A stretch of DNA of 64,000 nt from an uncultured Acetatifactor sp. Lineage in GTDB: Bacteria > Bacillota > Clostridia > Lachnospirales > Lachnospiraceae. The translations under genes and the position numbers were made by a program. The stretch is taken from the NCBI GenBank assembly GCA_910584865.1, contig CAJUCE010000005.1, forward strand, positions 94,323 to 158,322, read 5' to 3'. The notes beneath the pieces were generated by a model that was not told the origin of the DNA, did no database searches, and saw only the letters and a program-made list of their open reading frames with translations. Below are positions 24,557 to 33,931 of this stretch, in pieces. The first letter of the stretch is position 1; every line of letters starts with the position of its first letter.

Positions 24557-25432
24557 TCATCGCTCGTCTCCGTAAAATACCCACTTCCCCGAGAGTCCGA
24601 AGAAGGCCAGGGTAAAGCTGATGATAATCACAAACAGGATCCAGGACAGCGCGCTGGCATATCCGATTTTCATATCCCGAAATGCCGTATCATAAAGATA
24701 GAGGGAATAGAGATAGGTCTGCTTCACCGGCCCTCCCTTGGTGATCAGGTACGCCGGCGTGAAAATCTGGATGATCTCAATGGTCTGCATAATGCAGTTA
24801 AAGAAAATTATGGGAGAGATCATGGGCAGTGTAATCCTGCGAAATACCTGAAAGGGCCTGGCCCCGTCGATCCTGGCCGCCTCCTGCAGATCCCCCGGCA
24901 CGTTTTTCAGCGCCGCCAGAAACAATACCATGGGCGCCCCCATCTGCCACAGCGGCAGGAGCATCATTACATACAGCACCAGCTTCGGATCCCCCAGCCA
25001 GTTTGCACCCGAGATACCGATAGCCCCCAGCAGCAGATTCAGAAGCCCGTCCTTTTTGAAGACATATTTCCACAAAACCGCCAGCGCCACGCTGGATCCC
25101 AGGATGGACGGCAGGTAGAAAACTGTATAATAAAGCGCCCTGCCCCGGCGGATTTTATGGAGCATCATGGCCACCAGCAGTGCCGCCAGCAGCTTCAGCG
25201 GAACGGATACCGCCGTGTACAGCAGCGTCTTTCCCAGAGAATCCAGCGCCGTCTTATCCTTTGTAAAAATATCCGCATAATTCTGTAAGCCGATAAAGCG
25301 AATATGGAACATATCATATTCCGTAAAGGAATAAATCAGGGATACCACAAAGGGGTATAATGTCAGCACGAGAAACCCGATGAGCCATGGGGCGATATAG
25401 AGATATCCCAGATATTTGTCTTTTTTATGCAT
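24557..25432 (-). CDS. Carbohydrate ABC transporter permease, MalF/UgpA type
   Basis: A 291-residue CUT1 permease with about six membrane helices. The first helix starts at LGYLYIAPWLIGFLVLTLYP, and the EAA loop EAARIDGARPFQVFRRITLP lies at about residue 205. The open frame extends to 25483, but the ATG at 25432 (GGGGGT about ten bases before) gives the family's usual N-terminus. It sits between the binding lipoprotein and the MalG-type permease, completing the membrane channel. There is no dedicated ATPase in the locus. Confidence 0.92.
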   Translation of the reverse strand: MHKKDKYLGYLYIAPWLIGFLVLTLYPFVVSLIYSFTEYDMFHIRFIGLQNYADIFTKDKTALDSLGKTLLYTAVSVPLKLLAALLVAMMLHKIRRGRALYYTVFYLPSILGSSVALAVLWKYVFKKDGLLNLLLGAIGISGANWLGDPKLVLYVMMLLPLWQMGAPMVLFLAALKNVPGDLQEAARIDGARPFQVFRRITLPMISPIIFFNCIMQTIEIIQIFTPAYLITKGGPVKQTYLYSLYLYDTAFRDMKIGYASALSWILFVIIISFTLAFFGLSGKWVFYGDER

Positions 25433-25547
25433 ATAAAAAGTACCCCCTTCTCTGCATTTCTCCGCCGCGTAACACAGGCGCATCCGCCCGCCTTACTGCC
25501 CGTCCGACAGGCTGCCCGGCGGATGCATTGTGGATAGTTTCAATTTC

Positions 25548-26972
25548 TTACTGCCCTGACAAATCCTTCAGCAAAGCCTCCAGGTCCGTTATCATCCCTT
25601 CCGAAGCCTGTTCCGGCGTGGAGACGCCGTAGATTACCTTCTCCATGTAGTCCACAAAGACGGCCTTCACAGAGGAATTCAGCTCATAAGCGCCGTTTTT
25701 CAGGGAGAGGGTATCGTTGGATATCTGAATCCCCCGCGACATCAGCTCGCTGAGCATCTGGTTGCTTTCCAGTGCCTGCAATGCACTGGCGCTGCCCGGG
25801 ACGCCCCGTACGGTCCCCAGGATCAAAGAGGCCTCCTCACTGTTGATAAACCATTCCAGGAACTCGGCCGCAGCCTTCTGACGGGCTTCGTCCGCCTTCT
25901 TGTTGACGGCCACCATCAGAGACGGACAGCACTCCTGCCCGGATATTTGGGCATCCGCAAACATGGGCATGCCTACAACACCATAGTCATAATCCAATCC
26001 CGCGATCTCCGTGTCGATATTGGAGAAAAACAGGAAAATCCCGCCGATCTTGCCGTTCAGCCATAAGGGATTGTTCTGCATGGAATCATACAGCACTGCC
26101 TCGTCATAGGGCTGGGACACCTGCTGTGAAAAAATCCGCAGGAAGCTCTCGTAAGCCCGGGCCATCTGCTCCTTGTCAAATCCTAGGGTAAAATCATCCT
26201 GAACGTCGATCTCGTTGGTAATCTGCTCCAGCATGGGCTTTAAGATATAGCGAAGATACCCGTCTGTCACCGCCGTAGTCATATAGCATTCCGGATCTTT
26301 GGCATGCAGCTCCTCTCCGATCCGGATAAAGTCGTCCCATGAACTCATATTCAGATTTCCCGCCTCGTCGCACCAGTCTGCCAGAAGCGTCTTGTTATAG
26401 AGAAAGACAGTCCCGTTATAGCCGAAGGGCAGCACCGATACCTCCTCCCCGATCTTGCAGTAATCATTCATCATGGATTCGGAGATCTGGCTCATGTCAA
26501 TGATGTCGGAATAAGCCGACAGATCGGCGAACGCGTCCCCTCTGGCGGAAAGCTCGGCAACCCATCCCTGGTCCACCTGGAAAATCTCCGGCGCGTTGGA
26601 GGATGCCAGCTGTGTCACCAGCTTCTCGTAGTATCCGGAAAAGCTGGAATATTCCGGCTCGATTTTAATGCCCGGATGGGCGTTTTCATAAGTCTCAATG
26701 GCTTTCAGCGTGGCCTCATGCCTGGAATCGCCGCCCCACCAGGAGAAGCGCAGGGTGATTTCTTCTCCGGAGCCGGCATCCGCCTGTTCCCCGGAGCTGC
26801 CTTCCGCATTTTCGGAATCCTCGGCCTCCTCCCCGGAGCCCTCCTGTGCCGCGCTCTGCCCTTCACTGCTGCCTCCTGCGGAGGAATCTCCTCCCGCCTC
26901 TGTCTCCGCGCATCCCGCCAGGCTCATGCCCATGCATGCCGCCAACAATAATGCCAAACACTTTCTTTTCAT
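25548..26972 (-). CDS. Sugar-binding lipoprotein of the ABC importer
   Basis: A 474-residue extracellular solute-binding protein (family 1). It has a lipoprotein signal peptide with the lipobox LAGC at Cys21. A ~45-residue linker very rich in Ser, Gly, Glu and Ala follows, and then the two-lobed binding domain (ITLRFSWWGGDSRHEATLKA). The ATG at 26972 has AGGAGG seven bases before it, and that ribosome site is the 3' end of a family A element. It is the first gene of the minus-strand transporter operon and is divergent from the YesN/YesM pair, which presumably controls it in response to the sugar. Confidence 0.92.
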   Translation of the reverse strand: MKRKCLALLLAACMGMSLAGCAETEAGGDSSAGGSSEGQSAAQEGSGEEAEDSENAEGSSGEQADAGSGEEITLRFSWWGGDSRHEATLKAIETYENAHPGIKIEPEYSSFSGYYEKLVTQLASSNAPEIFQVDQGWVAELSARGDAFADLSAYSDIIDMSQISESMMNDYCKIGEEVSVLPFGYNGTVFLYNKTLLADWCDEAGNLNMSSWDDFIRIGEELHAKDPECYMTTAVTDGYLRYILKPMLEQITNEIDVQDDFTLGFDKEQMARAYESFLRIFSQQVSQPYDEAVLYDSMQNNPLWLNGKIGGIFLFFSNIDTEIAGLDYDYGVVGMPMFADAQISGQECCPSLMVAVNKKADEARQKAAAEFLEWFINSEEASLILGTVRGVPGSASALQALESNQMLSELMSRGIQISNDTLSLKNGAYELNSSVKAVFVDYMEKVIYGVSTPEQASEGMITDLEALLKDLSGQ

Positions 26973-26983
26973 ATTAAATCCTC

Positions 26984-27105
26984 CTATTCCAGTTCCGTAT
27001 GTGCCCTCTTCAGTACCTGACATCGGCACAGGATTTCCGGCCGCTTAATGATGCGTCCGTAAATCCTCTGGGCACTGCTTCGGGCACATACTGTTTCCAG
27101 TTCCG
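26984..27105 (-). repeat. Structured leader element family A, copy 4 (binding lipoprotein leader)
   Basis: About 122 nt. Outer stem TATGTGCCC (26998-27006) pairs with GGGCACATA (27082-27090), inner stem AGGATTT/AAATCCT, and a central hairpin identical to copy 1 except in flanks. Minus strand ends GGAACTGGAATAGGAGG, the ribosome site of the lipoprotein. Confidence 0.85.
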
Positions 27106-27227
27106 TCTCTCTGCCCAGGCTCCGGTTCTGCCGTGCCGGGGATTTCTCAAGTGACTTTCGGATAATTCTCTCTCCATCCGACATACTGAGAATAGCATGA
27201 AATCCGATTTTCTTATAGGAATTAGAA

Positions 27228-27257
27228 TTGACAATTTCTCCTTTCATATGCTAACAT
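27228..27257 (+). promoter_or_regulatory. Promoter for the YesN/YesM pair
   Basis: TTGACA (27228-27233), 18-base spacer ending TGC, then TAACAT (27252-27257). The first gene starts at 27314. Confidence 0.45.
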
Positions 27258-27313
27258 TTAGCAGAAGGTATCTTTATATGTCATATCGTTTCATTAGAAG
27301 GAGGGTTCATGGG

Positions 27314-28060
27314 ATGTATTCCTTGATTATTGTGGAAGATGATGATAATATACGAAGCGGGCTGGTTCATTTATTTCCCTGGGAGGACTCCGGATTTACC
27401 GTAACCGGAGATTTCTCCAACGGCCAGGCGGCATGGAATTACCTGAAAGCCCATCCGGAGACCACAGCCGTGCTGACGGATATCCGGATGCCCGTCATGG
27501 ACGGGCTGGAGCTGTCCCGGGTTATTTATGAAAATATCCCCTCCGTTCACGTATACCTGATTTCCGGCTTCCAGGACTTCACCTATGCCCAGACGGCTCT
27601 GCGCTACAATGTCAAGGACTTCCTGGTAAAGCCTCTTAGGCACCATTCCCTGATGCTGGCTTTTCTGAAGCTGAAGGAGGAGCTGGACCGGACGGGCGCT
27701 GCTGCCCTGGAACCGGAGCGCCCAAACCAGTACTACGAGCAGATCATCCGCGGCGTAAAGGTATATGTGATGGACAACTTAAGGACTGCCACCCTGGAAG
27801 AAGCCGCCGCACGCTCCCACTTAAGCAGCAGCTATCTGTCCCGTCTCTTCAAGAGCAGGACCTCCCTGTCCTTTTCCGAGTATCTGCTGCAAAAGAGAAT
27901 GGAGCGGGCCTGCGTCCTGCTGGAGGACGCCCGCAATAAAATATACGAGATCTCCGATGCCATCGGCTATGACAACCCGAAAAATTTTTCCAGGGCCTTC
28001 CGCAGCTATTATCATTTGTCTCCAAAGGAATACAGAGAAAGGGGCGGAGAACTGCCATGA
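27314..28060 (+). CDS. Response regulator, REC plus AraC-type HTH (YesN-like)
   Basis: A 248-residue regulator. The N-terminal receiver has the acidic pocket EDDDN (about residue 8), the phospho-Asp in LTDIRMPVMDG (about 55) and the conserved Lys in FLVKPLR. From about residue 145 an AraC/XylS double helix-turn-helix follows (LEEAAARSHLSSSYLSRLFK, then the second HTH with IGYDNPKNFSRAFRSYY). The ATG at 27314 follows GGAGGG; the frame is open further upstream but the receiver begins here. Its stop overlaps the kinase start as ATGA. Its likely target is the divergent sugar operon. Confidence 0.93.
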   Translation: MYSLIIVEDDDNIRSGLVHLFPWEDSGFTVTGDFSNGQAAWNYLKAHPETTAVLTDIRMPVMDGLELSRVIYENIPSVHVYLISGFQDFTYAQTALRYNVKDFLVKPLRHHSLMLAFLKLKEELDRTGAAALEPERPNQYYEQIIRGVKVYVMDNLRTATLEEAAARSHLSSSYLSRLFKSRTSLSFSEYLLQKRMERACVLLEDARNKIYEISDAIGYDNPKNFSRAFRSYYHLSPKEYRERGGELP

Positions 28061-29850
28061 TCAAACACAGCCATATGCAGCAGAAATATTTCCTGCGCCA
28101 ATTGATCCATCACCTTGTCATCATCACGCTTCCCCTGCTGCTTCTGGGCATCCTCCTCACCGGATATTTCCAGAAGCAGCTTCGGGAAGAGCTCACCGTC
28201 TATGCGGAGCGCTCCCGTAATTTCCTCTTAAGCAAGGTGACCCAGGAGCTGAATACCTTCTCCGAACATACCACACTTTTCTCCACCACGCCCACCATGG
28301 CCCTGTCCATTTCCCGGCTTTTAAACGAGCAGTCGCTGGACTACAAAAACAATGTCTTCAAATCCATCGTCCCCACCATCCTTGGCACCATGGCAAACAT
28401 CAGCGAATTTGTGGATTCCATCTACATCTATTACGACAATCCCGACGGAAACTTTTTCAGCAGCCTGACGGGCTATACTGCCGTCTCCTCCCCCGGCTGT
28501 ACGGACCGTGAATGGCTTGCCATCTATCAGGATACCTCCGCGGACTGCAGCCAATGGGTCCTCCCCAGGAAGGTCAGGCATTATTCCTTTGAGCCCTGGC
28601 GGGAAAATGTATCGGTGTTCCGGCGTTTTGACTATTACAACGGGGTAATGGTGCTGAACCTGAACACCGGGAAGCTTTCCCAGATGCTGGACAGCAATCA
28701 TATCTACCAGGGCTCCTGCAGCGTTGTGACGGATACTGACGGTAATATCATCTTCGGAAGCGACGGCTACAGGGAATTGTTTGATGAGGGAAATCCCCTC
28801 CCCCGAGCCATCACCCACCCTCTCTCCGGCAGCAAGGTATATGATACCATCCAGATCCGGGATACCGGGTATGTATATTATTCCTCCGAGATACCGGACT
28901 ACAACCTTGTAATGATAACTCTGCTCCCCACTGCTGAGGTCTTTAAAACCGTCCACGGCATGGTGCTGGCCTTTACCGTCATCATCCTGTTCAGCATCCT
29001 GCTCAGCATCAGCCTCAGCTTCAGCGGCACAGCCGGCAATTTCCGGCAGCTGCGGCTGCTGCTGAATTTATTTTCGGATGCCGGGAATGGGGAGAAGCCT
29101 GCTGCCCTGCCCCGTCCCAAAACCCGCAACGAATATGACCTGATTTTCAACAATATCGTCTCCACTTTCGTGTCCAACCAGCGGCTTGCCCTGAATCTGG
29201 CCCAGGCCCAGGTGCGCCAGAAGGACGCCCAGCTGGCGGTCCTGCAGCTTCAGCTGAATCCGCACTTTATTTTCAATACCCTCCAGACCCTGGACCTGGA
29301 GATCTTAAAGGCGCTTCCCGCAGGCAGCCATGCCGACCTGCTGATCCACAACCTGTCCGACATTCTGAAATATTCTCTGGAAAATACCTCCTCCCAGGTT
29401 CGGATTCGGGAGGAGATCGCCATCTGCAAGTCTTATGCGGAAATACAGAAGATACGTTATGCCAATCCCTTCATCCTTTATTGGGAGTACAGTGAGTCTG
29501 TCCTGGATCTGCCCGTGATCCATCTGATCCTGCAGCCCCTGCTGGAAAACAGCCTCCACCATGCCATCAAGGAGCTCCCCCGGAAGGGATTGATCAAGGT
29601 GAAAATCTTCCTGCGGGAAGGCCTGGTCCATATCCAGGTCATAGACAATGGCCTGGGCATCAGCCCCGGACGCCTGGCTGAAATCCGGCGGACACTGACC
29701 GGGCAGGATGCCGGAAGGACCTCCCATATCGGCCTGAGCAACACGAATCTGCGGCTGATCCTGACTTACGGGCCGGAGGCTGCCCTGCGCATCCGCAGCA
29801 AGGAGGGAATGGGGACGGTGGTGCAGTTTTGCTTCCGTCCCGCCGGCTGA
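28057..29850 (+). CDS. Sensor histidine kinase, YesM-like
   Basis: A 597-residue membrane kinase. Membrane segments lie at about residues 20-40 and 300-325 and flank an extracytoplasmic sensor domain. The cytoplasmic part has the His_kinase motif LQLNPHFIFNTLQTL (about 405) with the phospho-acceptor His, and a HATPase with LLENSLHHAI (about 500) and DNGLGISPG. The architecture is that of YesM/LytS-type sensors that pair with AraC-type regulators. Start overlaps the regulator stop. It presumably senses an extracellular sugar or the loaded binding protein. Confidence 0.93.
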   Translation: MIKHSHMQQKYFLRQLIHHLVIITLPLLLLGILLTGYFQKQLREELTVYAERSRNFLLSKVTQELNTFSEHTTLFSTTPTMALSISRLLNEQSLDYKNNVFKSIVPTILGTMANISEFVDSIYIYYDNPDGNFFSSLTGYTAVSSPGCTDREWLAIYQDTSADCSQWVLPRKVRHYSFEPWRENVSVFRRFDYYNGVMVLNLNTGKLSQMLDSNHIYQGSCSVVTDTDGNIIFGSDGYRELFDEGNPLPRAITHPLSGSKVYDTIQIRDTGYVYYSSEIPDYNLVMITLLPTAEVFKTVHGMVLAFTVIILFSILLSISLSFSGTAGNFRQLRLLLNLFSDAGNGEKPAALPRPKTRNEYDLIFNNIVSTFVSNQRLALNLAQAQVRQKDAQLAVLQLQLNPHFIFNTLQTLDLEILKALPAGSHADLLIHNLSDILKYSLENTSSQVRIREEIAICKSYAEIQKIRYANPFILYWEYSESVLDLPVIHLILQPLLENSLHHAIKELPRKGLIKVKIFLREGLVHIQVIDNGLGISPGRLAEIRRTLTGQDAGRTSHIGLSNTNLRLILTYGPEAALRIRSKEGMGTVVQFCFRPAG

Positions 29851-29976
29851 CCGGCTGACGTTTACCGCGCCTGGTTTCCTCTTGCGAGCTTTCCGGCTGA
29901 CTTCTGCCGCGCCTGGTTCCCTCTTGCGGGCTTTCCGGCTGACTTCTGCCGCGCTTCGTTCCCCGGCTAAATATTA
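29851..29976. repeat. 42-bp tandem repeat, three copies
   Basis: Units start at 29851, 29893 and 29935, each beginning CCGGCTGAC and containing CCGCGCCTGGTT; the third is diverged at its end. The array begins immediately after the kinase stop codon. Noncoding as far as I can see. Confidence 0.85.
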
Positions 29977-30324
29977 CCACATCTTGTTTTCCCCTTGCTT
30001 CCAACGCCCGATGACGGTATGATAGAGAGGGATTGTAAGAAATTTGTAAGAAACACCCTCACTTTTTTGTAAATTATAAATTGTATCCTGAATGCAGCTC
30101 AAGGATACAGATACAGTTTGGCAGGGCTGTGCCGGCAAGGAAGCGTCTCCGACAACTCCTGACCCGGATAAACCGGAACCAAAATTTTGCCGCTTTGCGC
30201 AAGATTTCATCATTCCGTGACGAAACGCTTCCGGACGCAGGCATGGCCGCGGGATGCCGCCCCATCAGGGCCGAAAGCGTTACCGGATACAGGGGCCTGC
30301 CGGAAAGCTGCGGAAAGGTAAGGT
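29977..30324. other. Upstream region of the second two-component system
   Basis: Contains the promoter at 29995-30023 and a ~300-base leader. Within the leader, 30158-30185 matches 42167-42194 at 26 of 28 bases (core CCGG-TAAA-CCGGAACC). No gene seen. Confidence 0.4.
29995..30023 (+). promoter_or_regulatory. Candidate promoter for the OmpR-type regulator
   Basis: TTGCTT (29995-30000), 17-base spacer, TATGAT (30018-30023). The gene starts about 300 bases downstream, implying a long leader. Confidence 0.4.
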
Positions 30325-31047
30325 ATGGCAGAGAAAATGGGCGAATGTGTATTGGTGGTAGATGACGACAGAGAGATCGTAAAGGCGATCGCGATTTTAC
30401 TGGAGAAGGAGGGCTATAAGGTGCTGAAGGCCTACGACGGCCTCCAGGCGCTGGACATCCTCTCCAGCGAACCGGTGCGGCTGGTGCTCATCGACGTGAT
30501 GATGCCCCGGCTGGACGGCCTGTCCGCAGTGATGCGCATCCGCGAGAAGCGCAATCTCCCCATCATTGTCTTAAGCGCCAAAAGCGAGGAAAGCGATAAG
30601 GTATTGGGATTGTCCATGGGGGCAGATGATTATGTATCGAAGCCCTATAATCCCCAGGAGCTGGCAGCCCGGGTGAAAAGCCAGCTCCGCAGGTATACCA
30701 GCCTTGGGGACATCCACGCCGGAAGCCGGAGCTGCGAGATCAAGAACGGCCGCCTTCTCTACAATACCGAGGAGCGGGCCCTCTACGCGGACGGGGAACC
30801 TGTGAAGCTCACCGCTACGGAGGCCAAAATCGTAGATCTGTTCATGCGCAATTTAAACCGCGTATTTCCCGCGGAGGAAATCTACCGCAGAGTCTGGGAA
30901 GAGGACGCCTATGCATCGGAAAATACCGTGATGGTGCATATCCGGCGCATCCGCGAGAAACTGGAGCTGAATCCGAAAGAGCCAGAATATATAAAGGTGG
31001 TGTGGGGCATTGGATACAAAATGGAAAAACAGGAAAAAAGCAATTAG
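30325..31047 (+). CDS. OmpR-family response regulator
   Basis: A 240-residue regulator: receiver with VVDDD (about residue 11), phospho-Asp in LIDVMMPRLDG (about 56), and Lys in DDYVSKPYNPQELAARV; then a winged-helix DNA-binding domain (residues ~145-235) with the VHIRRIREKLE recognition helix and the terminal VWGIGYKME hairpin. It resembles VanR-type regulators. The gene overlaps the kinase gene downstream by 38 bases, so the two form a cognate pair. Confidence 0.93.
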   Translation: MAEKMGECVLVVDDDREIVKAIAILLEKEGYKVLKAYDGLQALDILSSEPVRLVLIDVMMPRLDGLSAVMRIREKRNLPIIVLSAKSEESDKVLGLSMGADDYVSKPYNPQELAARVKSQLRRYTSLGDIHAGSRSCEIKNGRLLYNTEERALYADGEPVKLTATEAKIVDLFMRNLNRVFPAEEIYRRVWEEDAYASENTVMVHIRRIREKLELNPKEPEYIKVVWGIGYKMEKQEKSN

Positions 31048-33838
31048 TTTCATTCTTTTCTTTCTGGGGATAAGCCTGGCCCTGGGAAGCATGGCGGATA
31101 TTCTCCGTGGAAAGCCCGCCGGGGTGCATTTCTGGCAGGCGGATCAGCTTTTGGAAGATGATTATCAGGAAAGCAGCCAATTCCGGTCATACATTGCAAG
31201 CCGTCTGGAAAATTTCCTGATCATGGCCACAGGCGGAGACGGCCTGGGCGGCATCTGGGGCTATAATAACGGCACCTATTACGGCGGCGATTACGATGGA
31301 AGCTATTATTACGGCAACTACTATGATGACGGCGGCTTCTACGACAGATACGGCTACCGCGGCTTTCTGACAGGTTCCTTTGCGGAGGCCGCCGACAGTT
31401 ACGCCGCAGATTCCGGCAATTATCCCATCTCTGCGGAAGAGCTGACAGAGTATCTGGAAAATCTGCAGTACATGCAGGAAAATTATCTGTATCTGCTGGA
31501 AGCCATGGAGGATCTGGAAAATGATCCGGAGCAATTTGACTCCTTTCTATCCGAACTCGAAGCCTATCGGGATGAAATGGAGAATTATATCGAATATATG
31601 GAGGATAATCTGCCTGACCGCCTGACGGAGGAGCAGATCAAACCCCTTACAGACGAGCAGAAAAAGAAAATCGCCGAGAAATATCACAACAATATCAAAG
31701 GGGACCAGAATCTTCTCTATTCCATCCTATATGATGGCAAGGTATTGTACAGCAACGCCGGCCTGATTCCGGCAGCAGGCTCTGCTGGCGGGAATACGGC
31801 GGCTCCGGACGGCAGTTCGCCCGCCGACGGTAATTCGGCTCCGGACAGCAGTTCGCCCGATGACGGCAATTCGGCCCCGGCTGGCAGTTCGCCCGCCGGC
31901 AGCAATTCGGCTCCGGACGGCAGTTCGCCCGATGGCAGCAATTCGGCCCCGGCTGGCAGTTCGCCCGCCGGCAGCAGTATAACGGCTTCCGGCAGAGGCT
32001 TCTCCACGGCTTATGGGGATATCATCCTGCCCGAAGGCTATAATTTCCTCCTGTATTTCGACGGAACACAGGCCCGAATCCTCAAGGACGGCAGGGAGAT
32101 CGACGTGTACGGGGACGGCTATTACCGGGAAGGAGACGACTGGTATCTGCCCGGATACGTTAACTTCCAGGCTGACGGCACTGTATCGAAAGCCGCCGTG
32201 TGCATCGCAGCAGCACAGGAACCCGTAATTTTCACGCAGGGAACCTATGGCAGCGGCGGAGCGAAACAATACGATAATCCCCTCTATTGGATGAACCTCA
32301 ATGTCCGAAACAGACGGGAACGGCTCCTGGAAAGCTTCGTCCTCCTGGCCTTCGGCCTCATTCTGCTGCTTTTCTCTTTCCTTATGCGCAAAAGCCGACG
32401 GGAAGCAGCACAGGGAATTGCCCGTTTTCAGGCAAAAATCTGGTTGGAATGCAAGATCGTACTGCTCCTTGTTTTGTTTTACGGGCTGTATATGCTCTGC
32501 AATTACTCCATCGCAACCAATTTCGGCTATGGCTTGTGGGAAGAATTTTCATATGCTTTCGAATACAACTATGACTTCAGTAACCTTTCCTGGTTTTTCC
32601 GGGAAATGGCATACAACATCCCTTCCCTGTTCTGGGTCCTGGTGTTCTGGGGGATCTGGCTGCTCGGAAACGATCTGCGATACAATAAGAAGATATGGCG
32701 CTTCAGCCTGACAGCTAAGCTTTCCCGGACATTTTCCGCCAAAAGCCTGAATCAGCCTCTGACACGGAGTATGTCTCACCGGAATCTAGCCCTCTTCCTT
32801 CTGGCCATCCTTTACGGACTGCTGGCTTTGGGAGGAATCATCCTGGCAGGATCCCCTCTCAGACACAGGGGCAATGCCTGGGTCGGCATCCTGCTCCTGG
32901 CCGCCCTCGGAATGGTTCTCTTCCTGATTTTTCAGTATCTCACCGGAGTGAAGAATATGAAAATTGCCGAAGATGTAGAGCTTCTCTCCCGCCGCATTAC
33001 AGAGATCAGGAACGGCAATTACACGGTTCCTGCCGGAAAAGGGGAGGAAAACCGGGGAGAATCGGATCCTGTTGCGCCCGCCGCCGGCCATGGCCTGAAT
33101 GCCGTCATGACGCAGCTGGAAGACATCCGTCACGGAATGGCCAGCGCCGTAGACGAACAGATGAAAAGCGAACGCATGAAGGTGGAGCTCATCGCCAATG
33201 TGTCTCACGACCTTAAGACGCCTCTGACTTCCATTATCAGTTACGTGGAATTCCTGAAGCAGGAAAAGGAACTACCTGAACATGTGAAGGATTATGTGAA
33301 AATTCTGGATGAGAAATCACAGCGCCTGAAAAATATGGTCACGGATGTCTTCGCAGTGAGCAAGGCCGCCTCCGGAGAGCTGCCCATGCAGATGGAAGAA
33401 CTGGATTACGGCAAGCTTCTGCGGCAGACGCTTGCGGACATGGAAGAGCAGATCCGAAACAGTGCCGTCACCTTCCGTACGGATCTCCCTGATGCACCCG
33501 TAAAGATCATGGCAGACGGCCAGAGGCTCTATCGGGTCTTCCAAAACCTGTTCCAGAATGCCATCCAGTATTCTCTCCAGGGATCCAGGGTATATGTGAC
33601 GCTGCAGACAAACGGCCAGCTGGCAGTGGCAAGCGTAAAGAACACTTCACAATTGGAGCTGGATAAGGAAAAAGACTTCACCGAGCGCTTCACCAGAGGA
33701 GACTTAAGCCGCACCGACGGCGGCAGCGGCCTGGGGCTGTCCATCGCCCAAAGCTTTACGGAAGCCTGCGGCGGAACCTTTTCCTGGGAGACGGATGCGG
33801 ATCTCTTTGTGGTAAAGGTAAGCTTCCCTGTATTATAG
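31010..33838 (+). CDS. Large sensor histidine kinase with repeat-rich extracellular region
   Basis: A 942-residue kinase. A membrane helix at about 11-32 is followed by an extracellular region of ~400 residues. That region holds a Gly/Tyr/Asp-rich segment (about 80-117), an acidic helical stretch (about 140-230) and 12-residue Ser/Pro/Asn/Gly repeats (about 268-323). About five membrane helices follow (445-655). The cytoplasmic core has HisKA with VSHDLKTPL (His733) and HATPase with GGSGLGLSIAQ. The start is TTG at 31010 behind AAGGTGG; the next in-frame Met would remove the membrane helix. Pairs with the preceding OmpR regulator. Confidence 0.9.
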   Translation: MDTKWKNRKKAISFILFFLGISLALGSMADILRGKPAGVHFWQADQLLEDDYQESSQFRSYIASRLENFLIMATGGDGLGGIWGYNNGTYYGGDYDGSYYYGNYYDDGGFYDRYGYRGFLTGSFAEAADSYAADSGNYPISAEELTEYLENLQYMQENYLYLLEAMEDLENDPEQFDSFLSELEAYRDEMENYIEYMEDNLPDRLTEEQIKPLTDEQKKKIAEKYHNNIKGDQNLLYSILYDGKVLYSNAGLIPAAGSAGGNTAAPDGSSPADGNSAPDSSSPDDGNSAPAGSSPAGSNSAPDGSSPDGSNSAPAGSSPAGSSITASGRGFSTAYGDIILPEGYNFLLYFDGTQARILKDGREIDVYGDGYYREGDDWYLPGYVNFQADGTVSKAAVCIAAAQEPVIFTQGTYGSGGAKQYDNPLYWMNLNVRNRRERLLESFVLLAFGLILLLFSFLMRKSRREAAQGIARFQAKIWLECKIVLLLVLFYGLYMLCNYSIATNFGYGLWEEFSYAFEYNYDFSNLSWFFREMAYNIPSLFWVLVFWGIWLLGNDLRYNKKIWRFSLTAKLSRTFSAKSLNQPLTRSMSHRNLALFLLAILYGLLALGGIILAGSPLRHRGNAWVGILLLAALGMVLFLIFQYLTGVKNMKIAEDVELLSRRITEIRNGNYTVPAGKGEENRGESDPVAPAAGHGLNAVMTQLEDIRHGMASAVDEQMKSERMKVELIANVSHDLKTPLTSIISYVEFLKQEKELPEHVKDYVKILDEKSQRLKNMVTDVFAVSKAASGELPMQMEELDYGKLLRQTLADMEEQIRNSAVTFRTDLPDAPVKIMADGQRLYRVFQNLFQNAIQYSLQGSRVYVTLQTNGQLAVASVKNTSQLELDKEKDFTERFTRGDLSRTDGGSGLGLSIAQSFTEACGGTFSWETDADLFVVKVSFPVL
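31811..31978 (+). repeat. 36-bp coding tandem repeat (12-residue units) in the kinase
   Basis: Four full units start at 31811, 31847, 31883 and 31919, plus a partial at 31955. Each encodes a variant of GSSPAGSNSAPD. Alternation of P-A and P-D units suggests a 72-bp higher-order duplication. Confidence 0.9.
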
Positions 33839-33931
33839 ATCATACTTGTAATTTGCAATAAGCTTTCTTCGACGGACTATCATTTTTTCCCGAGATCCTG
33901 TATAATGTGATGCATCAGATATATGTGCTGA

